Assembly: GCA_905207535.1 (NCBI GenBank)
Contig: CAJLLX010000039.1
Location: 1 to 16,528 of the forward strand
Length of the DNA: 16,528 nt
Reading direction: 5' to 3'
Source: an uncultured Muribaculaceae bacterium
GTDB taxonomy: Bacteria > Bacteroidota > Bacteroidia > Bacteroidales > Muribaculaceae
Positions 1 through 6,677 of the stretch are shown piece after piece. Within the stretch, counting starts at the first letter, position 1. Every line of letters begins with the position of its first letter. Made by a program: the position numbers and the translations under genes. The notes under the pieces are model-generated. The model did no database searches. It was not told where the DNA came from and saw nothing but the letters and a program-made list of their open reading frames with translations.

Positions 1-2
1 CC

Positions 3-113
3 CTTCAGGTCGTAAAAGGCCACAACGACAAACGCAGCCTCCGGAAACGGCGCTTCCGCGCCGCCCTCTCACAGGACTACCTGATGGAAATGCTTCTGTC
101 TGCTAAATTTTGA
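3..113 (+). CDS. C-terminal fragment of an unidentified protein (start lies before the window)
   Basis: An open plus-strand frame enters from the left edge and ends at TGA 111-113. It encodes about 36 residues, basic in the middle (KRSLRKRRFR) and ending in LLSAKF. A perfect-looking terminator begins 15 nt after the stop, which supports a real gene end here. A second frame is also open until a TAA at about 104, and frame 1 is closed early, so the frame choice is probable but not certain. I do not recognise the family from so short a tail. Confidence 0.5.
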   Translation, partial: LQVVKGHNDKRSLRKRRFRAALSQDYLMEMLLSAKF

Positions 114-127
114 TGCGGTTGCCCTGC

Positions 128-165
128 CTCCCGGAAGGCATATTTTGCCTTTCGGGAGATTTTTT
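128..165 (+). terminator. Rho-independent terminator after the first gene fragment
   Basis: A 13-bp stem (128-140 pairing with 146-158, one G-U pair) closes a 5-nt loop and is followed by A and six T at 160-165. It separates the left-edge gene from the glycogen operon. Confidence 0.9.
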
Positions 166-227
166 ACGGGATGAGCCGGAGAGAGATAGGCAACATTCCG
201 AAAAAAAAGCAAAAAAACTAATAAAGA

Positions 228-259
228 TTTGTGAAATCAGATAAAATAGCTTATTTTCG
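228..259 (+). promoter_or_regulatory. Candidate Bacteroidetes promoter of the glycogen operon
   Basis: TTTG at 228-231, a 20-nt spacer, then TATTTTCG at 252-259. This matches the Bacteroidetes pattern TTTG-N19-21-TAnnTTTG with one mismatch in the -7 box. Transcription would start near 265 and leave a leader of about 115 nt before the ATG at 382. An 8-bp hairpin with one bulge (289-296 with 306-314) lies in that leader. No start-site data are available, so this is a prediction from motif and spacing. Confidence 0.5.
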
Positions 260-381
260 TTGATTGAAATCAAAACCATGAAACTCGACGGCCGAACACC
301 TGCGATTCGGTCCGACGCAATGGGTTTAGTAATGAGCTTGTAAATACAACAAATACTAACCACATATATTATTAGCCAGTA

Positions 382-2337
382 ATGAGTTATCTAAAGTTTG
401 ATAAGAACCTCATGATCAATCTGGAGCAGTCGTTGCCAAAGGAAATGCTCCGGACGAATCAGGCGGGGGCTTATCATTGCACCTCGATAGTGGACTGCAA
501 CACCCGCAAACAGCACGGACTGCTTGTGGTGCCGATCGGCGATGAGGAGTACAAGCCTCATGTGCTGCTGTCGACTCTCGACGAGACGGTGATTCAGCAC
601 GGAGCACCGTTCAATCTGGGTCTTCACCGCTATCAGGGGGGAGTGTATAGCCCCAACGGGCACAAGTACATCCGCGAGTTCGACTGCAACAGTGTGCCCC
701 GCACCACCTACCGCGTGGGCGGCGTGATCCTCACCAAGGAGAAAATCTTTATCTCGGAGGAGAACCGCCTGCTGATACGCTACACTCTGGTGGAGGCACA
801 CTCGCCCACAACTCTCCAATTTCGCCCCATGCTCGCATTCCGCGAGAGCAACGCCCTGTGCATGGCCAACGACAAGATCAACACCGAGTGTGTGCCCGTG
901 CCCAACGGCGTGGCCTGCTGCCTCTACGAGGGATATCCCACCCTCTACATGCAGCTGACCAAGAAACCCGAATTTGTATATCAGCCCGACTGGTACCGCA
1001 ATATCGAATATGTCAAGGATCTGGAGCGCGGTGTGCCTTACACCGAGGACCTCTGGGTGCCCGGCTACTTCCAGGTGAACATCAAGAAGGGTGAGAGCAT
1101 CATCTTCTCCGCCGGCCTGAGCGAAGTGAACACCCGCTCGCTGCATAAGATGTACGAGAAAGAGATAGCCTCGCGCACCTGCCGCACCAGCTTCTTCAAC
1201 TGTCTGAAAAACTCCGCCAAACAGCTCTACTACAAGAAGGGCGACCACGAATACATGCTCTCAGGCTATCCCTGGGGCACCATCCTGGCGCGCAACACCT
1301 TCATGTCGCTGCCCGGCAACACCATCTGCATCGACCACCGCGGCGACTTCGAGGAGATCATGGAGACCGCCATCGGCACCCTCAACCGCTTCATGGCCGA
1401 CGGACACATCTCGCGCACCATCCACGGCATAGACCTGCCCGACATCCCCGGATGGGCCATCTGGGCCATACAGCAGTATGCCCGCTCCTACGGCAACGCC
1501 GAGGCCGCCAAACGCTATATGCAGATTGTCACCGACCTCATCGACTTCGTGATGGCCAACCGCCATCCACGCCTCCACATGGACGACAACGGCATGCTCA
1601 CCACCGACGGCACCGCCACCCCCGCTTCGTGGATGAACTCGGTGTGGGAGGGACGTCCCGTGATACCTCGCACCGGCTACCTGGTGGAGATCAACGCCCT
1701 GTGGTACAACGCGCTGATGTTCGCCGCCGCTCTGGCCGAGGGCAACGAAGATCTCGCCGCACGCCGCGAGCAGTGGCTCGAGACCGCCAAACGGATGGAA
1801 GAGCCCTTCCGCAACACCTTCCTCAACGACTACGGCTACCTCTACGACTATGTGACGGGCAACTATGCCGACCCCTCGGTGCGCCCTAACATGGCCATAG
1901 CCATAGGTCTGGACTACTCGCCGCTTGACCGCCGCCAGCGCAAGGGCGTGCTCGACGTGGTGACCCGCGAGCTGCTCACCCCCAAGGGGCTGCGCACGCT
2001 GTCGCCTAAGAGCTACGGCTACCGCCCCTTCTACCTCGGATCGCCCTACGACCGCGAGATGGCCATGCACAACGGCCCGTCCCGTCCGTGGCTCATGGGC
2101 TTCTACGCCGACGCCTATCTGAAAGTGTTCGGCCGCAGCGGCGTGAGCTACATCGACCGCATGCTCATCGGCTTCGAGGACGAGATGAGCCAGGGCTGCA
2201 TCGGCTCTCTGTCGCAGCTCTACGACGGCAACCCGCCCTTCAACGGCCGCGGCGCCATAAGCCATGCCACCAACATCGCCGAGGTGCTCCGCACCATCCG
2301 CACCCTGCACCGCTTCGAGAGCGACAAACAACAGTAA
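382..2337 (+). CDS. Glycogen debranching enzyme, amylo-alpha-1,6-glucosidase type (GH133-like)
   Basis: The protein has 651 residues and no signal peptide, so it should act in the cytoplasm, removing alpha-1,6-linked glucose branches from glycogen. The N-terminal part (about 1-250) has the bacterial debranching-enzyme N-domain look (RTNQAGAYHCTSIVDCNTRK, KQHGLLVVP, DETVIQHG, NGHKYIREF). The rest has the order of an (alpha/alpha)6 glucosidase domain: GYPWGTILARNTFMSLPGN around 295-313, DIPGWAIWAIQQYA at 354-367, PRTGYLVEINALWYNAL around 430-446, SVRPNMAIA and LLTPKGLRTLSPKSYGYRP, then HNGPSRPW at 563-570. Family assignment is firm. Two active-site motifs depart from the pattern I recall: Asn305 stands where the family has Asp in (G/A)RD, and HNGPSRPW replaces the usual HQGTxWPW. 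Activity is therefore uncertain. It is the first gene of the operon; the glycosyltransferase starts 36 nt after its stop. No strong Shine-Dalgarno is seen, as is usual in this phylum. Confidence 0.93.
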   Translation: MSYLKFDKNLMINLEQSLPKEMLRTNQAGAYHCTSIVDCNTRKQHGLLVVPIGDEEYKPHVLLSTLDETVIQHGAPFNLGLHRYQGGVYSPNGHKYIREFDCNSVPRTTYRVGGVILTKEKIFISEENRLLIRYTLVEAHSPTTLQFRPMLAFRESNALCMANDKINTECVPVPNGVACCLYEGYPTLYMQLTKKPEFVYQPDWYRNIEYVKDLERGVPYTEDLWVPGYFQVNIKKGESIIFSAGLSEVNTRSLHKMYEKEIASRTCRTSFFNCLKNSAKQLYYKKGDHEYMLSGYPWGTILARNTFMSLPGNTICIDHRGDFEEIMETAIGTLNRFMADGHISRTIHGIDLPDIPGWAIWAIQQYARSYGNAEAAKRYMQIVTDLIDFVMANRHPRLHMDDNGMLTTDGTATPASWMNSVWEGRPVIPRTGYLVEINALWYNALMFAAALAEGNEDLAARREQWLETAKRMEEPFRNTFLNDYGYLYDYVTGNYADPSVRPNMAIAIGLDYSPLDRRQRKGVLDVVTRELLTPKGLRTLSPKSYGYRPFYLGSPYDREMAMHNGPSRPWLMGFYADAYLKVFGRSGVSYIDRMLIGFEDEMSQGCIGSLSQLYDGNPPFNGRGAISHATNIAEVLRTIRTLHRFESDKQQ

Positions 2338-2373
2338 TAACCACCCGTCTACATATATACACATACACTGACG

Positions 2374-3636
2374 ATGAAAGCATTAATGTTCGGGTGGGAG
2401 TTTCCCCCCCATATCTTAGGTGGCCTCGGCACCGCCAGCTACGGCCTCACCAGAGGCATGTGGCAGTGCGGCGACATGGACATCACCTTCGTGATCCCAA
2501 AGCCCTTCGGCGACGAGGACAAGGAGTTCGCCCACATCATCGGCGCATCGCAGGTGCCCGTGGCATGGCGCGACGTGAGCCGCGACTATGTGGAGAGCCG
2601 CATCGGCAACGTGATGGATCCCGACCTCTACTTCCGCCTGCGCGACAAGATCTACGCCGACTTCAACTATATGCGCACCAACGACCTGGGGTGCATTGAG
2701 TTCTCCGGCCGCTATCCCGACAACCTGCTCGAGGAGATCAACAACTACTCCATCGTGGCTGGCGTGATAGCGCGCGCCGTAGACTTCGACATCATCCACA
2801 GCCACGACTGGCTCACCTATCCCGCCGGCATACACGCCAAGCAGGTGACAGGCAAGCCCCTGGTGATTCATGTGCACGCCACCGACTACGACCGCTCGCG
2901 CGGTAACGTGAACCCCACGGTGTTCAACATAGAGCGCGACGGCATGATGCACGCCGACCACATCATCACCGTGAGCAACCTCACCCGCCAGACGGTGATC
3001 GAGAAATACGGCATCGACCCCGCCAAGGTGACCACGGTGCACAACGCCGTGGTGCCCCTGAGCCAGGAGCTGCTCGACGTGCAGGTGACCAAGCCGAAAG
3101 AGAAGGTGGTGACCTTCTTAGGGCGCATCACCATGCAGAAAGGTCCGGAATACTTTGTGGAGGCCGCAGCCAAGGTGCTGAAGCTCGACCACAATGTGCG
3201 CTTCGTGATGGCCGGCAGCGGCGACATGATGAACAAGATGATCAACCTCGCCGCCGACCGCGGCATCGCCGACCGCTTCCATTTCCCCGGATTTCTGAAG
3301 GGGAAACAGGTCTACGAGATGCTCAAGGCGAGCGACGTGTACATGATGCCCTCGGTGAGCGAGCCCTTCGGCATCTCGCCCCTCGAGGCGATGCAGATGG
3401 GCGTGCCTTCGATCATCTCCAAGCAGAGCGGCTGCGCCGAGATCCTCACCAACGTCATCAAGACCGACTACTGGGACATCGACGCCATGGCCGACGCCAT
3501 ATATTCCATCATCACTTATCCCGCCATGTACAATCAGCTCCGCGAAGATGGGCTGAAGGAGGTGAACCAGATCACCTGGGACAAGGCCGGCAAGAAGGTG
3601 ATAGACATATACAAACGCGTATTAGGCTGGAACTGA
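2374..3636 (+). CDS. Glycosyltransferase of the GT4/GT5 glycogen (starch) synthase kind
   Basis: This 420-residue cytoplasmic GT-B fold protein probably extends alpha-1,4-glucan from a nucleotide-sugar donor. The N-terminal Rossmann half opens with MKALMFGWEFPPHILGGLGT, whose Gly-Gly-Leu-Gly at 16-19 is the glycine-rich loop seen in GlgA-type enzymes; HSHDWLTYPAG and VIHVHATDYDRSRG follow. The C-terminal half has the donor-binding pattern FLGRITMQKGPEYF and the retaining-transferase EX7E motif EPFGISPLE at 330-338, with both Glu present. Length fits the family without truncation. It lies 36 nt downstream of the debranching enzyme and 125 nt upstream of the GH57 gene, the same order as in the Bacteroides glycogen locus as I remember it. 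Donor (ADP- or UDP-glucose) cannot be read from the sequence, so I give no glgA symbol. All landmark residues appear intact, unlike in the two flanking hydrolases. Confidence 0.92.
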   Translation: MKALMFGWEFPPHILGGLGTASYGLTRGMWQCGDMDITFVIPKPFGDEDKEFAHIIGASQVPVAWRDVSRDYVESRIGNVMDPDLYFRLRDKIYADFNYMRTNDLGCIEFSGRYPDNLLEEINNYSIVAGVIARAVDFDIIHSHDWLTYPAGIHAKQVTGKPLVIHVHATDYDRSRGNVNPTVFNIERDGMMHADHIITVSNLTRQTVIEKYGIDPAKVTTVHNAVVPLSQELLDVQVTKPKEKVVTFLGRITMQKGPEYFVEAAAKVLKLDHNVRFVMAGSGDMMNKMINLAADRGIADRFHFPGFLKGKQVYEMLKASDVYMMPSVSEPFGISPLEAMQMGVPSIISKQSGCAEILTNVIKTDYWDIDAMADAIYSIITYPAMYNQLREDGLKEVNQITWDKAGKKVIDIYKRVLGWN

Positions 3637-3643
3637 CCCGAGC

Positions 3644-3672
3644 GGCGCTCCCCCGCCCCGGGGGCGGGCGCC
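3644..3672 (+). repeat. GC-rich hairpin in the spacer between glycosyltransferase and GH57 genes
   Basis: GGCGC (3644-3648) pairs with GCGCC (3668-3672). After a bulge on the left arm, CCGCCC pairs with GGGCGG around a 3-nt loop at 3659-3661. No T tract follows, so it is not a standard terminator. It may slow or partly end transcription, or protect an mRNA end within the operon. The rest of the 125-nt spacer (3673-3761) is an A/C-rich leader without an open frame. Confidence 0.5.
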
Positions 3673-3761
3673 ACACCCCCACACCACCGCCGGCCCTTGC
3701 GGCATCGGCAACCACTCAACTAACCATACCACACAACCACATACTCAACTGACAAGACACA

Positions 3762-5207
3762 ATGAAAGCCATCTGCTTTTACTTTCAGATACATCAGCCG
3801 TTCCGCCTGAAACGCTACCGCTTTTTCGACATAGGCAACGACCATTACTACTACGATGACTTCGCCAACGACGACATCATCACCCGCATAGCCCACCGCA
3901 GCTACATCCCCGCGGCACAGTCGCTGCTGCGCATGATCGAGGAGACCAAGGGCGCCTTCCGCTGCGCCATCTCCATCACCGGCTCGGCCCTGGAGCAGTG
4001 CGAGCAGTATGTGCCCGAGTTCATCGACCTGCTCAAGAAACTTGCCGCCACCGGCAAGGTGGAATTCTTAGCCGAGACCTACGACCACTCGCTGGCATCG
4101 CTCACCGATCCCGAGGAGTTTGAGATCCAGGTGAAGCTCCACACCTCGAAGATCGAGGAACTCTTCGGCGTGAAGCCGAAGGTGTTCCGCAACACCGAGC
4201 TCATTTACTCCGACGAGCTGGCACCGCAGATCGCCGCCATGGGCTTCAAGGGGTGCATCACCGAAGGCGCCAAGCACATCCTCGGCTGGAAGTCGCCCAA
4301 CTATGTGTATGCCGCCGCTTCGGCTCCCAAGCTCAAACTGCTGCTCAAGAACGACAAGCTGAGCGACGACATCGCCGTGCGCTTCAACAATACCCAGTGG
4401 AACGAATACCCCCTGACCGCCGACAAATATATCGGCTGGATCGCCGACACCCCGCAGGAGGAGCAGGTGTTCAACCTGTTCATGAACCTCGAGACCTTCG
4501 GTGAGTTCCAGACCGCCGACACCGGCATCTTCCAGTTCCTCGAGGCTCTGCCCCGCTTCGCCCGCGAGAGAGGCGTGGAGTTCATGACCCCGTCGGAGGC
4601 CGTGAAGACCTTCAAGCCGGTAGACGTGCTCTCAGTGGTTCACCCCATCAGCTGGGCCGACGAAGCCCGCGACACCTCGGCATGGCTGGGCAACCAGCTG
4701 CAGAACGAGGCGTTCCGCAAGCTCTACTCCGTGGCCGAGCGCGTGCGCCTGAGCAACGACCGCCCGCTCAAGCTCGACTGGGGACGTCTGCAGGCCAGCG
4801 ACCACCTCTTCTACATGAGCACCAAGCACATGGCCGACGGCGCAGTGCACTCGATGTTCTCCCCCTACGAGACTCCCTATCAGGCATTCACCAACTATAT
4901 GAATGTGCTGGCCGACTTCATAGTGCGCGTTGAGGAGCAGTACCCCATGAGCATCGAGAATGAGGAGCTTAACTCGCTGCTGACCACCATCCGCAATCAG
5001 GCCCGCGAGATCGAGACCCTCAACAAGGAGATCACCACCTATCGCCTCAACGAGGAGCACCTCAACGAGGAGCACGCCCTGCGCGAGCCGAAAGAGGCCG
5101 AGAAAAAGGCCGAAAAGAAGCCCGCAAAGAAGGCCGAGAAGAAGGAGGAGAAGGCTGAGAAGCCGAAAGCTCCCCGCGCCAAGAAGGCCGCCAAGAAGGA
5201 GGAATAA
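3762..5207 (+). CDS. GH57 alpha-amylase-like protein with a Lys/Glu/Ala-rich C-terminal tail
   Basis: The protein has 481 residues, no signal peptide, and is probably cytoplasmic. GH57 enzymes are retaining alpha-glucan hydrolases or transferases with a (beta/alpha)7 barrel. Conserved blocks appear in order: FQIHQP with His11-Gln12-Pro13; ITGSALEQ; EFLAETYDHSLASL; FRNTELIY with Glu146, at the nucleophile position; and FMNLETFGEF around 241-250. The last block is FMDYETFGEH in the alpha-amylases I recall, where Asp is the proton donor; here it is Asn242. Loss of the acid suggests an alpha-amylase-like pseudoenzyme or altered chemistry. Residues about 405-440 look coiled-coil and contain LNEEH twice. 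The last 40 residues (442-481) are 16 Lys, 10 Glu, 9 Ala, 4 Pro and 1 Arg, a low-complexity tail absent from typical members. It is the third gene of the operon and is followed by a strong terminator. Confidence 0.9.
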   Translation: MKAICFYFQIHQPFRLKRYRFFDIGNDHYYYDDFANDDIITRIAHRSYIPAAQSLLRMIEETKGAFRCAISITGSALEQCEQYVPEFIDLLKKLAATGKVEFLAETYDHSLASLTDPEEFEIQVKLHTSKIEELFGVKPKVFRNTELIYSDELAPQIAAMGFKGCITEGAKHILGWKSPNYVYAAASAPKLKLLLKNDKLSDDIAVRFNNTQWNEYPLTADKYIGWIADTPQEEQVFNLFMNLETFGEFQTADTGIFQFLEALPRFARERGVEFMTPSEAVKTFKPVDVLSVVHPISWADEARDTSAWLGNQLQNEAFRKLYSVAERVRLSNDRPLKLDWGRLQASDHLFYMSTKHMADGAVHSMFSPYETPYQAFTNYMNVLADFIVRVEEQYPMSIENEELNSLLTTIRNQAREIETLNKEITTYRLNEEHLNEEHALREPKEAEKKAEKKPAKKAEKKEEKAEKPKAPRAKKAAKKEE

Positions 5208-5281
5208 ACCCGCATAGCCCCGGCGCCCTGCCGGGATAAGCCCGACTCCCCTGAGGGGGCCGGAGGCTCCGCGATAAAGAG

Positions 5282-5323
5282 CGCGGGGAGATGCCTGATG
5301 GGCATCTCCCCGCGTGTTTTTTT
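5282..5323 (+). terminator. Rho-independent terminator of the glycogen operon
   Basis: A perfect 14-bp stem (5282-5295 with 5301-5314) with a TGATG loop is followed by TGTTTTTTT. It lies 75 nt after the GH57 stop and ends the plus-strand operon before the convergent gene at 5408. Confidence 0.92.
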
Positions 5324-5337
5324 ACATCCGCTGCATG

Positions 5338-5357
5338 ATCAAAGCTAAAGCTTTGAT
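5338..5357. repeat. Perfect 9-bp inverted repeat between convergent genes
   Basis: ATCAAAGCT, a 2-nt centre (AA), then AGCTTTGAT. It lies between the GH57 terminator and the 3' end of the minus-strand gene at 5408. On the minus strand it has no T tract, so it is at best a weak terminator for that gene; a protein site is also possible. Confidence 0.45.
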
Positions 5358-5407
5358 AACTAAAAAGATTTTACTTAAGAGAGGAGGTAAGGAGGGAAAA
5401 TAGCCGG

Positions 5408-6169
5408 TCAGCGGCGGATGGCCACCTTGCGACCATTGCAGATGTAGATGCCGGGGCCGGGATGGAGCACACGGCGGCCGCAGAGGTCGTAGTAGACCGG
5501 CTCGGCCGCGGGAGCGTCGGACGTCAGCTGCGCGACGCCGGTGGAGCTATCCACCTTCTCGGCGAAGCGGAAGAGCCACTCGTTGGCATCCTCCGAGTAG
5601 TCGTCGCTCCAGAGATTGATGGCAAAATCCTGCTTTTGGCCGCCGCAATTCATCACATTATAGTATTTACTGACAGTGGCTTCGGTGGCGAAGGCACAGT
5701 AGGAGATGCCGTCGCTGTCGACTCCGCTCATAGTGTCGTGCGTCACGAAAATAAATTCATAGGGATCGATGGAGCCGTCGGTGGCCTCCTTATCGCCGGA
5801 AGCCACATAGAGCCAGCGGCCCGAGGCCGAGAATTCGGTAGGGGTAGGATTGACAAATCCCTCGTAATCGGCCTTGCACACCATCTTGTAGCGGTCGGGA
5901 TTTGTGCGCGACGGCACGAAGGTCCAGAGCTGATAATCGTAGTCGGGACTGTCGGCGCTCACCGGCGCAGCCGACCAGAGCATGCCGGAGTGCTCGCTTC
6001 CTGCCGGGAAATATTGGATGCAGCGGCCGGTGCGCACGCCGTCGCCGTTGTAGCGCGTCACGAGGCGATACCAGTTGCGCGTAGAGGGCTTTTGGAAGGT
6101 CTCGGCTGCGAAAGAAAGACACGGGGCCAGCATCATGGCGATGAGGATAGAGATATATATTTTTTTCAT
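5408..6169 (-). CDS. Secreted protein with a possible beta-trefoil-like core and a Bacteroidetes C-terminal tail
   Basis: I chose the ATG at 6169 because it gives a clean signal peptide (MKKIYISILIAMMLAPCLSFA, cut near residue 21) and 253 residues. An in-frame ATG at 6196 would add nine residues. The LAPC sequence has Pro before Cys, so it is not a good lipobox. The mature part has repeated aromatic-rich stretches (NWYRLVTRY, YQLWTFVP, RYKMVCKA, GRWLYVASG, NEWLFRFAEK) that recall ricin-like beta-trefoil lectins, but I cannot count a convincing three-fold repeat. The last 28 residues (YYDLCGRRVLHPGPGIYICN, then GRKVAIRR) match the short terminal tail seen on many Bacteroidales secreted proteins, resembling type IX sorting domains. 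It is transcribed divergently from the secreted protein at 6678, with 508 bp between. Function unknown; carbohydrate or host-surface binding is a guess. Confidence 0.78.
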   Translation of the reverse strand: MKKIYISILIAMMLAPCLSFAAETFQKPSTRNWYRLVTRYNGDGVRTGRCIQYFPAGSEHSGMLWSAAPVSADSPDYDYQLWTFVPSRTNPDRYKMVCKADYEGFVNPTPTEFSASGRWLYVASGDKEATDGSIDPYEFIFVTHDTMSGVDSDGISYCAFATEATVSKYYNVMNCGGQKQDFAINLWSDDYSEDANEWLFRFAEKVDSSTGVAQLTSDAPAAEPVYYDLCGRRVLHPGPGIYICNGRKVAIRR

Positions 6170-6196
6170 AATAATAGGGATATATATATTTTTCAT
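6143..6196 (-). repeat. 27-nt tandem duplication of a translation start
   Basis: Two adjacent 27-nt units, read on the minus strand from 6196 and from 6169, both begin ATGAAAAA and share ATATATATC. They agree at 22 of 27 positions. The duplication is in frame and gives two possible start codons for the secreted protein ending at 5408. Confidence 0.7.
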
Positions 6197-6284
6197 AATG
6201 ATAATGTGTTAGAAGCGCCGCCGCCCGGGGCACGCGTAGTATTAATTAAACGCCGGGGAGCGGCGAAAAGTTTTGGAGCAAATC

Positions 6285-6318
6285 ATGGGGGCTTCGGAAT
6301 CCCTTCCGAAGCCCCCAT
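6285..6318. repeat. Perfect 15-bp hairpin, 4-nt loop
   Basis: The left arm ATGGGGGCTTCGGAA (6285-6299) pairs perfectly with 6304-6318 around TCCC. Neither side carries a T tract, so it is not a typical terminator. It may be a dispersed palindrome or a structured RNA element. Confidence 0.75.
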
Positions 6319-6479
6319 AAGCGGCTTTGTAAACCTAATCATGGAACTGTCAACCCACCGACCTTAATCTGTCAACCATTTTAGGAATAGACAAGACAGG
6401 AAAAGAGAGGGAACTTTGAGGGATTATGAATATTTAACAAATTTTAGCTAATGGGGGGGGTAAAATGAGGGTTTTTCCG

Positions 6480-6487
6480 TACTTTTG
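6480..6487 (+). promoter_or_regulatory. TACTTTTG -7 box for the secreted protein at 6678
   Basis: Exact match to the Bacteroidetes TAnnTTTG element. Transcription would start near 6493, leaving a leader of about 185 nt that carries three tandem repeats. At the expected -33 distance there is no TTTG; the G8 tract at 6453-6460 occupies that place. Confidence 0.55.
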
Positions 6488-6537
6488 TTCTTGTATATAC
6501 CGGTCAAAAACGCCGACTGCATATATACGGCATATCA

Positions 6538-6604
6538 ATGTGATTCGCACTGTGAAAATTTATGTGATTCGCACTGGAAAATAATGTAATCCCCACTGAA
6601 AATC
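6538..6604 (+). repeat. Three tandem 22-24-nt direct repeats in the leader of the secreted-protein gene
   Basis: Unit 1 (6538-6560) and unit 2 (6562-6583) share ATGTGATTCGCACTG followed by GAAAAT. Unit 3 (6584-6604) is ATGTAATCCCCACTGAAAAT, the same pattern with a few changes. Spacings are 24 and 22 nt, about two helical turns. Each of the first two units holds the small inverted motif GTG-N5-CAC. They lie between the predicted transcription start and the ATG at 6678. Confidence 0.8.
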
Positions 6605-6677
6605 AACTTTATACACTATAAAGCATCAATTTTATCAATCGATTAACCCAATCTATTTCTTTTAACCACAACACGGT

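Larger units (their letters stand above)
6170..6677. other. 508-bp divergent intergenic region with hairpin, repeats and promoter
   Basis: No gene is supported here. From left to right it holds: the upstream copy of a duplicated start (to 6196), a GC-rich stretch, a perfect hairpin (6285-6318), two copies of CTGTCAACC 22 nt apart (6347 and 6369), an AT-rich stretch with a G8 tract (6453-6460), a TACTTTTG -7 box (6480-6487), and three tandem repeats (6538-6604) ahead of the plus-strand ATG at 6678. I see no convincing TAnnTTTG box for the minus-strand gene. Confidence 0.6.

Noticed and set aside
5462..6367. 301-codon plus-strand frame opposite the secreted protein
   Set aside because: The minus-strand frame has a signal peptide and a terminal tail; this one has neither and looks like an antisense shadow.
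6538..6604. CRISPR-like array
   Set aside because: Units are directly tandem with no unique spacers, only three copies, and no cas genes nearby.
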